Positions 36,005 through 45,288 of a stretch of DNA of 64,000 nt are shown here, one piece after another. Under the pieces are notes generated by a model. The model was not told where the DNA came from, did not search any database, and saw nothing but the letters and a program-made list of their open reading frames with translations. A program made the translations under genes and the position numbers. Origin of the DNA: Paenimyroides baculatum (GTDB lineage Bacteria > Bacteroidota > Bacteroidia > Flavobacteriales > Flavobacteriaceae); NCBI RefSeq assembly GCF_008629655.1, contig NZ_VWSG01000001.1:310001-374000 (forward strand), written 5' to 3'. How positions within the stretch are numbered: the stretch's first letter is position 1; each line of letters starts with the position of its first letter.

Positions 36005-37762
36005 TTAAAGTACATCTTTTTCTGCTAATTGTTTATTATATAAATTGTTGTAATATCCTTTTTGGTTTAATAGTTGATTATGAGTACCTTGCTCTATAAT
36101 TTCGCCATCGTTCAAAATAATAATCTTATCGGCATTTTTAGCAGATGAAACTCGGTGTGTTACAATAATGGTGGTTTTTTTAGCCGAAATGTCTTTTAAA
36201 TTATTAAGGATACGTTCTTCAGTTTCGGTATCAACTGCAGATAAACAATCGTCTAACAACAAAACAAGAGCATCTTTAATTAATGCGCGAGCAATGGAAA
36301 CACGCTGTTTTTGTCCGCCCGATAAGGTAATTCCGCGTTCACCCAAAATGGTTTCGTAACCTTTTTCAAAACGCATAATGTTTTTGTGAACATCGGCAAT
36401 TTTTGCAAAATGTTCAATTTCTTCTTGCAAAGCATTTTCTTTACCAAACTGAATGTTGTTTTTAATGGTATCAGAAAATAGAAAAGCATCTTGCGGAACA
36501 ACAGCGATTTGATCGCGCAGATTTTCAACATTCCAGTTTTTAATATCGATATTATCAATAGAAATCGATCCGGAAGAAACATCGTACATTCTTGAAATAA
36601 GCTGTAATATGGTTGATTTTCCCGATCCGGTTTTTCCTAAAAACGCAACAGTTTCGCCTTCGTTAATAGTGAAGGATATATTGTTTAAGGCGTGAATTTT
36701 TGTGTCTTCGTAAATAAAATGAACGTTGTTGAATTCAATCTTTCCTTTTAAATCGTGCTTTTCTAATGTTGTTGATTGGATAGATGGAACTTCGTTTAAA
36801 AATTCGTTAATACGTTTTTGTGATGAATCGGCTTCTTGAACCATTGATGATACCCAACCTAACGACGCAATTGGCCACGTTAACATATTAATGTATAAAA
36901 TAAACTGTGCAATAACGCCAATTTCGGTTATGGTACCGTTAATGTACATGCGTGCGCCAATGTAAATTACCAGTATGTTACTTATCCCGATTAGAAAAAT
37001 CATTAGCGGACCAATTAATGCGTTGGTGTACGTTAAACGCATAAATTTAGTTTTACTTTCGGTTGTAGCTTCGTCGTACGCTTTATTCTGCTTATCTTCT
37101 AAAGTGTATGCTTTGATTACGCGTATTCCCGAAAAAATTTCTTGCGAAAAAGACGAAAGTTTTGATAAATTCTGTTGATAAGCAAAGCTTCGGTTGTTGA
37201 TTTCGGTACTCAACTTATACATTAAAATTGCCAAAAATGGCACCGGAATCAAAGAATACCAGGTTAGCGTTGGGGATATGATATACATTTGCACAATTAC
37301 TACCGCCATTCTGAATATTGTATTTATGGAATACATTACCGCGGGACCAACATATTGACGCACTTTGGCAACATCTTCTGAAATACGACTCATTAAATCG
37401 CCGGTACGCTGACGTTTGTAAAAATCTAAACTCAATTTTTGGTAATGCTCGTAAATTTCGTTTTTAATATCGAACTCTATATGGCGCGACATTACAATAA
37501 TTGTCTGACGCATTAAAAAAGTAAGAAAACCCGCCAGTAATGTGGTACCAACAATTAAAAGCATATTGTGCCATAAAGCCTGTTTGGTGGCTTCGGCGGT
37601 TACTTCGCCTGTTAAAAAATGCTGCAAAACGGTAATAGCATCACCAATATATTGTGGTGTAAAAACGGTAAATATCTGCGATGCAATGGTAATAACAATA
37701 CCAAGTAAAAAGCGGTATTTGTATTTTATAAAGTATTTATTAAGTTTTTGAAGTTCTTTCAT
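36005..37762 (-). CDS. ABC exporter half-transporter (MsbA/MDR type)
   Basis: This 585-aa protein has a six-helix membrane domain (about 15-310) fused to an ATPase domain. The ATPase has Walker A GKTGSGKST (376-384), signature LSGGQ (480-484) and H-loop His536. The residue after the Walker B Asp504 is Asp505 instead of the catalytic Glu, as in the degenerate halves of heterodimeric exporters such as BmrC (LLLDD-SLSAVD). No partner half-transporter is adjacent. The substrate is unknown; lipid or drug export is usual for the fold. Confidence 0.93.
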   Translation of the reverse strand: MKELQKLNKYFIKYKYRFLLGIVITIASQIFTVFTPQYIGDAITVLQHFLTGEVTAEATKQALWHNMLLIVGTTLLAGFLTFLMRQTIIVMSRHIEFDIKNEIYEHYQKLSLDFYKRQRTGDLMSRISEDVAKVRQYVGPAVMYSINTIFRMAVVIVQMYIISPTLTWYSLIPVPFLAILMYKLSTEINNRSFAYQQNLSKLSSFSQEIFSGIRVIKAYTLEDKQNKAYDEATTESKTKFMRLTYTNALIGPLMIFLIGISNILVIYIGARMYINGTITEIGVIAQFILYINMLTWPIASLGWVSSMVQEADSSQKRINEFLNEVPSIQSTTLEKHDLKGKIEFNNVHFIYEDTKIHALNNISFTINEGETVAFLGKTGSGKSTILQLISRMYDVSSGSISIDNIDIKNWNVENLRDQIAVVPQDAFLFSDTIKNNIQFGKENALQEEIEHFAKIADVHKNIMRFEKGYETILGERGITLSGGQKQRVSIARALIKDALVLLLDDCLSAVDTETEERILNNLKDISAKKTTIIVTHRVSSAKNADKIIILNDGEIIEQGTHNQLLNQKGYYNNLYNKQLAEKDVL

Positions 37763-37892
37763 TACTTATCTTCTATTTCTTTTAAATATTAAAAAACGCG
37801 GTGCGTTTGTTGTTAACTTTTTTAACAATTGATTATATGATTATTGATTTAATAATAATGTAATCAAAAAATAATAATAAAATAAATTGTTT

Positions 37893-37900
37893 TATATTTG
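37893..37900 (+). promoter_or_regulatory. -7 box of the leucine dehydrogenase gene
   Basis: TATATTTG 23 nt before the ATG at 37924. Confidence 0.6.
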
Positions 37901-37923
37901 AATCTATCCAAATTATTAAAATT

Positions 37924-39024
37924 ATGACAACAAACGTATATACTCCAGACGAGTTAAAAAAAGTTGACCCAGTCTTTGGTCAGATTTCCTTTGATCATCA
38001 CGAACAAGTTGTTTTTTGCCACGACAAAGATACTGGTTTAAAAGCAATTATTGGTATACATAATACAGTATTAGGTCCGGCATTAGGAGGTACGCGTATG
38101 TGGAATTATACTTCTGAATGGGAGGCTTTGAACGATGTTTTACGTTTATCGCGCGGAATGACTTATAAATCAGCAATTTCAGGATTAGATTTAGGCGGTG
38201 GAAAAGCGGTGATTATCGGTGATTCTAAAAAAGACAAAAATCCTGAATTAATTAAAGCATTTGCTAAATATGTTGATTCATTAAGCGGACGTTATATTAC
38301 AGCAGAAGATGTTGGTACTACAACACCTGATATGGATTTAATTCATACAATTACGCCACACGTAACAGGTATTTCAGAAAGTTTAGGCGGATCTGGAAAT
38401 CCATCACCAGTTACAGCTTACGGTGTTTACATGGGATTAAAAGCTGCAACAAAATTCAAATACGGATCTGACGATTTAAATGGTAAAAGAGTTTTGGTTC
38501 AGGGAATTGGAAATGTAGGTGAAACCTTGGTAAAACACTTGGTAAACGCAGGTGCTTTGGTTACAATTACAGATATTAGCAAAGACAGAGTTGAAGAGGT
38601 AGCTAAAAAATACAACACGGCTATTTACATGGGCGAAGATTTATATTCTTTAGATGTTGATATTTACGCACCATGTGCTTTGGGTGCTACAGTGAACAAC
38701 GATTCTGTCAGCAAATTAAAAGCGCAGGTAATTGCCGGTGCTGCAAATAATCAGTTGGCAGAAGAAGCAATTCACGGTAAAATGTTACAGGATAAAGGTA
38801 TTGTTTATGCTCCTGATTTCTTGATTAACGCAGGTGGAATCATTAATGTTTTTGGCGAAATTGCTAAATATGGTTCAGACGAAGCAATCCGTAGAACAGA
38901 AAATATCTACAACACTACATTAGATATTTTAAATCTAGCAAAAGAACAAAACATTACGCCAAACCAAGCGGCTATGAAAATGGCAGAGCAGCGTATCGAA
39001 AAGAAAAAGCAAGAAAATAAATAA
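37924..39024 (+). CDS. ldh: leucine dehydrogenase (Glu/Leu/Phe/Val dehydrogenase family)
   Basis: This 366-aa NAD-dependent enzyme reversibly deaminates leucine and other branched-chain amino acids to 2-oxo acids. The catalytic region SGLDLGGGK places Lys94 as the catalytic Lys (equivalent to Lys80 of the Bacillus enzyme) and Lys82 as the substrate-carboxylate ligand. The NAD-binding turn is VQGIGNVGE. It supports branched-chain amino acid catabolism, to which the methylcrotonyl-CoA-carboxylase-like subunit at 58998 may also belong. Confidence 0.95.
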   Translation: MTTNVYTPDELKKVDPVFGQISFDHHEQVVFCHDKDTGLKAIIGIHNTVLGPALGGTRMWNYTSEWEALNDVLRLSRGMTYKSAISGLDLGGGKAVIIGDSKKDKNPELIKAFAKYVDSLSGRYITAEDVGTTTPDMDLIHTITPHVTGISESLGGSGNPSPVTAYGVYMGLKAATKFKYGSDDLNGKRVLVQGIGNVGETLVKHLVNAGALVTITDISKDRVEEVAKKYNTAIYMGEDLYSLDVDIYAPCALGATVNNDSVSKLKAQVIAGAANNQLAEEAIHGKMLQDKGIVYAPDFLINAGGIINVFGEIAKYGSDEAIRRTENIYNTTLDILNLAKEQNITPNQAAMKMAEQRIEKKKQENK

Positions 39025-39042
39025 AAATTAAAATTAATTTTT

Positions 39043-39050
39043 TAGTTTTG
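39043..39050 (+). promoter_or_regulatory. -7 box of nusB
   Basis: TAGTTTTG, directly followed by the 12-bp hairpin at 39052-39080, so a nusB transcript from here would start with that hairpin. Confidence 0.5.
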
Positions 39051-39051
39051 C

Positions 39052-39085
39052 AAAGCGAAAATCACTCCGATTTTCGCTTTCTTTA
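39052..39085 (+). terminator. hairpin between leucine dehydrogenase and nusB
   Basis: Perfect 12-bp stem AAAGCGAAAATC (39052-39063) / GATTTTCGCTTT (39069-39080) then CTTTAT. It is most simply the terminator of the upstream gene, but it could also act in the nusB leader. Confidence 0.75.
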
Positions 39086-39106
39086 TAAAAACAAGTTCTT
39101 AGTAGC

Positions 39107-40051
39107 ATGGTAAACAGACGTCATATCCGTTCAAAAGTATTGCAGGCAATATATGCAATGACTCAAAACCAATCCGATCAATTAGATGTTTATGAAAAAT
39201 ATCTTTTCAGCAGTTTAGAAAACATCCGCGAACTGTATCTTTTAATGTTGTCTTCGTTAATTGAATTGCAGAAAGTAGAGAATAATTTTCTAGAAGTATC
39301 GGCGCAAAAACATTTAGCTACACCACAAGAAAAAACTCCCAATAAAAAGTTTGTCAATAATTTGGCGCTTCAAATTTTAAGTAATTCCGAAACATTGAAT
39401 AATTGGCTGGAAGAATTGCATATCAATCAGTTTCATGTAAACGATCACTACATAAAAACGTTGTTGCAAGAAATTAAATCAAGTGAATTATACAAGCATT
39501 ATATGCGTAACGGCGTGAATACTTTTGAAGAAGATAAAGACTTTTTAATTAAGTTATTTACCGATTTTATTGCTCCGAACGAAAAAATATACGAGTTTTT
39601 AGAAGATTATAAAATTTCTTGGATTGATGATATTCCGGTTGTAAACACAGCTATTTTAAAACAGTTGGAAGGATTGAAGAACGAAACCAGCTATTTTAAA
39701 CTGAACAAGGTTTTTAAAGACGATGAAGATAAAGAATTTGCAAAGCAGTTGTTTAGAAAAACAGCGTTGAATGCAGATGTTTTTGTTAAGGAATATGAAG
39801 ACAAAACCCGTAATTGGGAATTAGACCGTATTGCAGAAATTGATACTATTATTTTGAATTTGGGTGTTTGCGAACTGCAAAAATTTCCATCTATTCCTGT
39901 AAAAGTAACAATTAACGAATATTTAGAACTTGCAAAAGAATATTCAACACCAAAAAGCAGTATATTTATCAACGGAATTTTAGACGCTTTAGTTAAAGAA
40001 TACCGCGAAGAGAATAAATTAAACAAAATAGGAAGAGGATTAATCGAATAA
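39107..40051 (+). CDS. nusB: transcription antitermination factor NusB (long form)
   Basis: This 314-aa protein starts with RRHIRSKVLQAIYAM and ends with the classical NusB fold, LDRIAEIDTIILNLGVCEL, VKVTINEYLELAKEYSTPKSSIFINGILDA. Classical NusB is about 140 aa; here about 150 extra, mostly helical residues lie between the first helix and the C-terminal half. The long form is usual in Bacteroidota. NusB binds boxA RNA with S10 in rRNA antitermination. It lies 2 nt before the DUF1573 gene and heads a small operon with yajC. Confidence 0.94.
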   Translation: MVNRRHIRSKVLQAIYAMTQNQSDQLDVYEKYLFSSLENIRELYLLMLSSLIELQKVENNFLEVSAQKHLATPQEKTPNKKFVNNLALQILSNSETLNNWLEELHINQFHVNDHYIKTLLQEIKSSELYKHYMRNGVNTFEEDKDFLIKLFTDFIAPNEKIYEFLEDYKISWIDDIPVVNTAILKQLEGLKNETSYFKLNKVFKDDEDKEFAKQLFRKTALNADVFVKEYEDKTRNWELDRIAEIDTIILNLGVCELQKFPSIPVKVTINEYLELAKEYSTPKSSIFINGILDALVKEYREENKLNKIGRGLIE

Positions 40052-40053
40052 TT

Positions 40054-40542
40054 ATGAAAAAATTAATGTTTGCAGCAGGTTTCGCTGCATTAAGCTTAAT
40101 GGCTTGTAATAAAAAAGAAGATGCTTCGTCACTTATCAAAGATGGTGCTTCAACAACAACTGAAACTACTACAACGGCTACCACTGCAAATGGTGTTACC
40201 GAAACTACAAGTTCAACAAGTACACAAACAGGTTTTCCTAAAATTGCATTCAACGAAACAACACACGATTTCGGCGAATTAAAAAAAGGATCTAAAGGTG
40301 AAGTTGAATTCGAAATTAGAAACGAAGGAACTGTAGATCTAGTAATTATCGATGCTAAAGCATCTTGCGGTTGTACGGTTCCAGAAAAACCAACCGAACC
40401 AATCAAACCAGGTAAATCGGCAAAAATGAAAGTTGTATTTTCTGCAAATAGTGCAGGTTTACAAAGTAAAAACATAACATTAACAACCAATACCGAAGCT
40501 GGTAGCGAAGTGTTAACTGTAAAAGCAAACGTAACAGAATAA
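40054..40542 (+). CDS. DUF1573 lipoprotein
   Basis: This 162-aa protein has a lipobox LSLMAC giving a lipidated Cys18, a low-complexity Thr/Ser linker (about 30-60), and one Ig-like DUF1573 domain (about 65-162) with THDFGELKKGS and ASCGCTVPE. The function is unknown; the Ig-like fold suggests binding in the periplasm. It lies between nusB (2 nt) and yajC (6 nt), so it is in their operon. Confidence 0.92.
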   Translation: MKKLMFAAGFAALSLMACNKKEDASSLIKDGASTTTETTTTATTANGVTETTSSTSTQTGFPKIAFNETTHDFGELKKGSKGEVEFEIRNEGTVDLVIIDAKASCGCTVPEKPTEPIKPGKSAKMKVVFSANSAGLQSKNITLTTNTEAGSEVLTVKANVTE

Positions 40543-40548
40543 TTTAAA

Positions 40549-40839
40549 ATGGAAAATATACAACAGTTTTTACCTTTTGTTTTAATTATGGCGGCAATGT
40601 ATTTTTTAATGATACGCCCACAACAAACAAGAGTTAAAAAAGAAAAAGAATTTGAGGGTAGCTTAAAAGTAGGCGATAAAATTGTCACAAAAGCCGGTAT
40701 CCACGGAAGAATTTCTGAACTTGCAGAAACAACAATGGTTGTAGAAACAATGGCAGGAAAAATTAAAATGGAAAAAGCAGCAATCTCTTTAGATTTAAGC
40801 AGAAAAGTAAATGCTTCTCCGGTCGTAGAGAAATCATAA
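40549..40839 (+). CDS. yajC: preprotein translocase subunit YajC
   Basis: This 96-aa protein has one N-terminal membrane helix (about 5-22) with MAAMYFLMIRPQQ and a basic cytosolic tail, VGDKIVTKAGIHGRI. It accompanies SecDF in protein export. It is the last gene of the nusB operon and is followed by a terminator. Confidence 0.96.
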   Translation: MENIQQFLPFVLIMAAMYFLMIRPQQTRVKKEKEFEGSLKVGDKIVTKAGIHGRISELAETTMVVETMAGKIKMEKAAISLDLSRKVNASPVVEKS

Positions 40840-40842
40840 ATA

Positions 40843-40872
40843 AAAAACTCCTAAATTTCTTTAGGAGTTTTT
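40843..40872. terminator. bidirectional terminator
   Basis: Stem AAAAACTCCTAA (40843-40854) / TTAGGAGTTTTT (40861-40872), between yajC and the convergent 52-aa gene. Confidence 0.88.
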
Positions 40873-40876
40873 ATTT

Positions 40877-41035
40877 TTAAGGTCTGTTTCCAGTAATTAA
40901 TCGGTATAGAATAGCAATAACTGCTAACACCAATAAAACGTGTATAAAACTTCCTACGGCGTCTGCGAAACCAAAATATCCCACAGCCCATAAAATAATT
41001 AGTACTACGGCAATAAGCCAAATTAAATCTCTCAT
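40877..41035 (-). CDS. lmo0937-type small membrane protein (52 aa)
   Basis: This short ATG-started frame encodes MRDLIWLIAVVLIILWAVGY, a second helix VLLVLAVIAILYRL and the ending ITGNRP. Two transmembrane helices joined by a GFADAVG turn match the very short lmo0937/DUF5670-type membrane protein family. It is easy to miss because of its length. It converges on yajC with a shared terminator and may be stress-related, which is not shown here. Confidence 0.8.
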   Translation of the reverse strand: MRDLIWLIAVVLIILWAVGYFGFADAVGSFIHVLLVLAVIAILYRLITGNRP

Positions 41036-41187
41036 AGCATACTAGTTTTAAAAATTAGTATCCTAAAGTTAATAAAAAAATATGTTAATCCTACTTTAAC
41101 TTTTATATTTTTTGCAAACTTTGGTGGCTACCGCACAATTTTGTACTTTTATCAACATACAATTATAAGTAAACAAAAAGCTATAAC

Positions 41188-42549
41188 ATGCTTACAAAAA
41201 ATAAAGATATTGCAATTGCAGGTGCTGGTTTGGTAGGCACACTTTTGAGTATCTATCTTAAAAAGAAAAACTACAACGTAACTATTTTTGATCGCAGTGA
41301 AGACATTCGCAAGGTTAAATTTTCAGGTAGATCTATAAATTTGGCAATGTCTACTCGCGGATGGTATGCTTTAGATGAAGTTGGTATTGGCGATGAAATC
41401 AGAAAAATTGCTATTCCAATGGATAAAAGAGCCATTCATTTAAAAGACGGTTCTTTATCTTTTCAGCCTTACGGAATCAACGGAGAAGCTATTTATTCGA
41501 TTTCTCGTGGCGGATTAAATAGAATGATGATTGATCTTGCGGAAAAAGCTGGAGTAAATTTTGAGTTCAATCAGAAAATTTGGGACGTAAATTTAGATAC
41601 CGCAACCTTATATATAGGTGAAAACGAACACGGGCCTTTTGAACAGCGTCAATTCGATCACATTTTTGGTGCAGATGGTGCTTTTTCTCGTATCCGTCAC
41701 CGCATGCAACGTCAGAACAGATTTAACTATTCGCAGTTTTTTCTAAATATCGGCTATAAAGAATTAACCATTCCTGCAAATGAAGACGGTTCGCATAAAA
41801 TCGATCCTAATTCTTTTCATATCTGGCCTCGTGGTGAGTTCATGCTGATTGCGCTTTCTAACGACGATGGATCTTTTACCTGTACACTTTTTATGCCTTT
41901 TGAAGGAGCAAATTCTTTTGAAGAAATCAATACAGACGAGAAAGTTACGGCGTTTTTCAACGAATATTTTTCTGACACAAAAGATTTAATTGTAAATCTT
42001 AAAGAAGATTATTTTTCAAATCCAACATCTTCGCTGGTTACCATGCAGTGCTATCCGTGGACGTATAAAGATAAAGTCGCGTTAATTGGCGATTCTGCTC
42101 ATGCAATTGTTCCTTTTTACGGACAGGGAATGAATGCTGGTTTTGAAGATATTACTGAAATTAGTGATTTGTTAGATGAATTTCCGGACGATATTGAAAC
42201 TGTTTTCGAAAAATATCAGGAGATACGTAAACCGAATGCCGATGCTATTGCCGAATTATCGTATCGAAATTTTATTGAAATGAGTACAAAAACGGCTGAT
42301 GTTGATTTCTTGTTGCAGAAAAAAATCGAAGCATGGTTTACCAAACAGCACCCAGATAAGTGGCTTCCGTTGTACGATCGTGTTACTTTTAGCTTAAATC
42401 CTTACCAAGATGCTTTGGCAATTGGCGATTTACAGAAAAAAGTAATGGAAGACGTAATGCAGTTGCCGGATATTCATGAAAACTGGCAGACAAAAGAAGT
42501 TGAAAAACACATTTTAGATTTGTTAGATAAAAATAAAGCAGACATATAG
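41188..42549 (+). CDS. kmo: kynurenine 3-monooxygenase
   Basis: This 453-aa FAD enzyme hydroxylates L-kynurenine to 3-hydroxykynurenine. FAD-binding GAGLVG lies at 12-17, followed by the family-diagnostic FSGRSINLAMSTRG (about 46-59), the Tyr-containing FQPYGINGEAIYSISR and the GD motif LIGDSAHAIVPFYGQGMNAGFED. The C-terminal part is the usual membrane-associating helix region. No other kynurenine-pathway genes are in the window, so the pathway is split across the genome. Confidence 0.93.
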   Translation: MLTKNKDIAIAGAGLVGTLLSIYLKKKNYNVTIFDRSEDIRKVKFSGRSINLAMSTRGWYALDEVGIGDEIRKIAIPMDKRAIHLKDGSLSFQPYGINGEAIYSISRGGLNRMMIDLAEKAGVNFEFNQKIWDVNLDTATLYIGENEHGPFEQRQFDHIFGADGAFSRIRHRMQRQNRFNYSQFFLNIGYKELTIPANEDGSHKIDPNSFHIWPRGEFMLIALSNDDGSFTCTLFMPFEGANSFEEINTDEKVTAFFNEYFSDTKDLIVNLKEDYFSNPTSSLVTMQCYPWTYKDKVALIGDSAHAIVPFYGQGMNAGFEDITEISDLLDEFPDDIETVFEKYQEIRKPNADAIAELSYRNFIEMSTKTADVDFLLQKKIEAWFTKQHPDKWLPLYDRVTFSLNPYQDALAIGDLQKKVMEDVMQLPDIHENWQTKEVEKHILDLLDKNKADI

Positions 42550-42560
42550 TCTGCTTTTTG
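42535..42560. terminator. terminator overlapping the kmo stop
   Basis: AAAGCAGAC (42535-42543) / GTCTGCTTT (42549-42557) plus T run; it also closes the convergent HerA-like gene. Confidence 0.8.
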
Positions 42561-42567
42561 CTTTATA

Positions 42568-44079
42568 TTACTTTTTAAATATCTTGGTAAGTACACCAAA
42601 AGCTCCCCGTATAAACGTTGCGCTGGTTAATACTTTAATAACCTGTTTGGTAAAATAACTTTCTTCTTTTTTCTTTGGTGCAGTACTGTTTTTCGATTCT
42701 TTAACAATTGCCGTTTCTGTTGGTTTTTCGGTAGTTAGTTTATGGTTCAGAATTTCGTAAGCACTTTCACGGTCAACCACATTATTGTATTTGTTTTTAA
42801 GGTTCGATTGCTGTATCAGCCCGTCAATTTCAGTAGGCGATAAAACATCCATTCGGCTCATTGGTGCCTGCATCATACAAACAGCAAGTGGTGTTGGGAT
42901 CCCTTTTTCGTTTAAAACCGTTACCAAAGCTTCGCCTGTACCAAGCTGTGTAATAATTTCGTTGGTTTTGTAAAATTCGGTTGTAGGAAAATTTTCCGAT
43001 GCCAGTTTAATAGCTTTTCGATCTTTATCGGTGAAAGCTCGCAACGCATGTTGAATTTTTAATCCTAATTGAGCTAAAACACCGTCGGGCACATCGGTTG
43101 GATTTTGTGTGATAAAATACAGACCAATTCCTTTAGATCGAATTAGTTTTACAATGGTTTCAATTTGATCTAAAAGTGCTTTGCTAGCTTCTTTAAAGAT
43201 TAAATGGGCTTCGTCAATAAAAATAACCAGTTCTGGCTGTCCGCTGTCGCCTTGTTCGGGCATGGTATTGTAAACTTCCGCCAAAAGACACAACATAAAA
43301 GTTGAAAACAATTTTGGTTTATCTTGTATATCGTTTAAACGTAAAATATTTACAAAAGCTTTACCGTTTTCGTCGATTCGCATCAAGTCTTTAATATCAA
43401 ATGATGTTTCTCCGAAAAATAAATCGGCATCTTGTTGTTCCAGTTCTATCAATTTACGCAGAATTGCTCCAGTTGATGCTGTAGAAACACGTCCGTATTC
43501 TTTTTCGATGTCTTCTTTACCTTCATTTGTTATAAACTGAATTACTTTTTTTAGATCCTTTAAATCTAACAAAGGCAGTTGGTGATCATCGCAGTATTTA
43601 AAAATTAACGACATTACACCACTTTGGGTATCGTTCAAATCTAAAATACGTGATAACAATACAGGTCCGAATTCAGAAATGGTTGCTCTTAATCGAACGC
43701 CGTTTTGTTTAGAAATGGTTAGTAATTCTACAGGAAACGCTTTAGGTTCAAAATGTAAATTCATTTTTGCATGGCGTTCCTCTATAAAAGCGTTTTTCAC
43801 GCCTTGTTGCGCAATTCCGCTGAAATCACCTTTAATATCCATCATTAAAACAGGAATGCCTTTGCTCGAGAGTTGTTCAGATAACACCTGAATCGTCTTT
43901 GTTTTACCCGTTCCTGTAGCACCCGCAATTAAGCCGTGGCGGTTTAGTGTTTTTAAAGGAATATTAATAAAAAGGTCTGCAATTGGCTCATTGTCAATCA
44001 TTGCACCGCCAATCGTTATATAGTCGGATTTAAAAGTATAACCGTCCTTTATTTTTTGTGTGAAATTTTCTCGATCCAT
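42568..44079 (-). CDS. HerA-like/DUF853 ATPase
   Basis: This 503-aa P-loop ATPase of the FtsK-HerA superfamily has Walker A GATGTGKT (53-60), Walker B VIFIDEAHLIF (about 285) and a downstream YFITQNPTDVPDGVLAQLG sensor region. This is the DUF853 (YjgR-like) group, widespread in bacteria and of unresolved function. It is not paired with a NurA-type nuclease, so it is unlikely to be a defence HerA system. It has a basic C-terminus. Confidence 0.9.
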   Translation of the reverse strand: MDRENFTQKIKDGYTFKSDYITIGGAMIDNEPIADLFINIPLKTLNRHGLIAGATGTGKTKTIQVLSEQLSSKGIPVLMMDIKGDFSGIAQQGVKNAFIEERHAKMNLHFEPKAFPVELLTISKQNGVRLRATISEFGPVLLSRILDLNDTQSGVMSLIFKYCDDHQLPLLDLKDLKKVIQFITNEGKEDIEKEYGRVSTASTGAILRKLIELEQQDADLFFGETSFDIKDLMRIDENGKAFVNILRLNDIQDKPKLFSTFMLCLLAEVYNTMPEQGDSGQPELVIFIDEAHLIFKEASKALLDQIETIVKLIRSKGIGLYFITQNPTDVPDGVLAQLGLKIQHALRAFTDKDRKAIKLASENFPTTEFYKTNEIITQLGTGEALVTVLNEKGIPTPLAVCMMQAPMSRMDVLSPTEIDGLIQQSNLKNKYNNVVDRESAYEILNHKLTTEKPTETAIVKESKNSTAPKKKEESYFTKQVIKVLTSATFIRGAFGVLTKIFKK

Positions 44080-44330
44080 TTAAACAATAATTCTATTTTT
44101 GATAAAGATATAAACTTCTTTCAACTAAAAAAATGCAATAAAACCGCAGGTTAAGTAATTGTTAAGAAATATTTGAAGTCAAAAAGCAATAATAATGAAA
44201 GTGAAACGTTTAATGATTAAGGATTTGATAAAAAAATATTAAAAAGTAAATTAATTGTTTCTTTTTCGTTAATTTTAAATTCTTAAATAATAACAGGCGA
44301 AATTTTATTTTTTTATATCAACTAAAAAAC
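44080..44330. other. intergenic region upstream of exbB
   Basis: AT-rich divergent region; apart from the exbB promoter to its right no RNA gene or repeat is recognised. Confidence 0.4.
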
Positions 44331-44338
44331 TAAATTTG
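44331..44338 (+). promoter_or_regulatory. -7 box of the exbB operon
   Basis: TAAATTTG 66 nt before the exbB ATG, leaving a leader of about 60 nt. Confidence 0.55.
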
Positions 44339-44404
44339 CCTTGCTTCAATGAAAGCAAACTAATTTTAAAAATTGAGTAAACATTAAATTTAAATTTTAT
44401 TAAG

Positions 44405-45220
44405 ATGACACAAACAGTTGAGAAAAATCCAAGTGGTTCAGGATTATCAAACGTGGCTGCGGCGATTACAATTATTGCATGTTTAGTTTTTGGTTGGGTA
44501 ATATGGAGATTTGTATTAGGAGCACCAGGTAACTTTATGAATGGTGACCGTAATGGAGATCCAAATCCAGGAGACTTAATGGGGATGATGTACAAAGGAG
44601 GTTACGTTATTGCTGTATTAATTGGATTAATGACAACAACTATTGTATTCGGTATCGAAAGATGGATTGTTATTAGCAAAGCTGCTGGTGCAGGAGATGT
44701 AAAAGCGTATGTTGGTAAAGTACAATCTTTAGTTAACGCTAATCAAATTGACGAAGCTATTGAACTTTCTGACAAACAAAAAGGTTCGGTTGCAAATGTT
44801 GTAAAATCAGCGTTGATTAAATTGAAAGAAGTTAAACGTGAAGGTTTTGATGCAGATAAAGCAACAGAAACTATTCAAAAAGAAATTGAAGAAGCTACTG
44901 TATTAGAAATGCCAATGTTAGAGAAAAACATGATCATTTTAGCAACATTAGTATCTATTGGTACATTAGTAGGTTTATTAGGTACAGTAACAGGTATGAT
45001 TAAAGCATTCTCTGCTTTATCTACAGCTGGTTCTCCTGATTCATCTGCATTAGCAACAGGTATCTCTGAAGCATTAATGAATACTGCTACAGGTATTGGT
45101 ACATCTACATTAGCTATTGTTTTCTATAACGTATTCACAACTAAAATCGATAAATTAACACATTTTATCGACGAAGCTGGATTCGCAATTACACAATCTT
45201 ACAGAAGACACAATAAATAA
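44405..45220 (+). CDS. exbB: ExbB/TolQ/MotA-type proton channel protein
   Basis: This 271-aa inner-membrane protein forms the pentameric proton channel that energises TonB. Membrane helices lie at about 17-37, 60-80, 178-200 and 215-235, with the family core MLEKNMIILATLVSIGTLVGLLGTV and GISEALMNTATGIGTSTLA. It is the first gene of exbB-exbD-exbD-tonB. Confidence 0.94.
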   Translation: MTQTVEKNPSGSGLSNVAAAITIIACLVFGWVIWRFVLGAPGNFMNGDRNGDPNPGDLMGMMYKGGYVIAVLIGLMTTTIVFGIERWIVISKAAGAGDVKAYVGKVQSLVNANQIDEAIELSDKQKGSVANVVKSALIKLKEVKREGFDADKATETIQKEIEEATVLEMPMLEKNMIILATLVSIGTLVGLLGTVTGMIKAFSALSTAGSPDSSALATGISEALMNTATGIGTSTLAIVFYNVFTTKIDKLTHFIDEAGFAITQSYRRHNK

Positions 45221-45288
45221 TAATTTATTGTAATTCGTATAAAAGTGTATAATTCCAGATTAAATCTGGTTAAAAAAGAAGAGAGAAT

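Noticed and set aside
39993..40688. 231-aa minus-strand frame over nusB end, DUF1573 and yajC
   Set aside because: It is antisense to three convincing genes and is a low-complexity translation of their codons (Val/Ser/Ala runs opposite the Thr/Ser linker), with no ribosome site.
42568..44079. HerA-type defence system (HerA with partner)
   Set aside because: No nuclease or SIR2 partner is adjacent, and the protein is the widespread DUF853 type.
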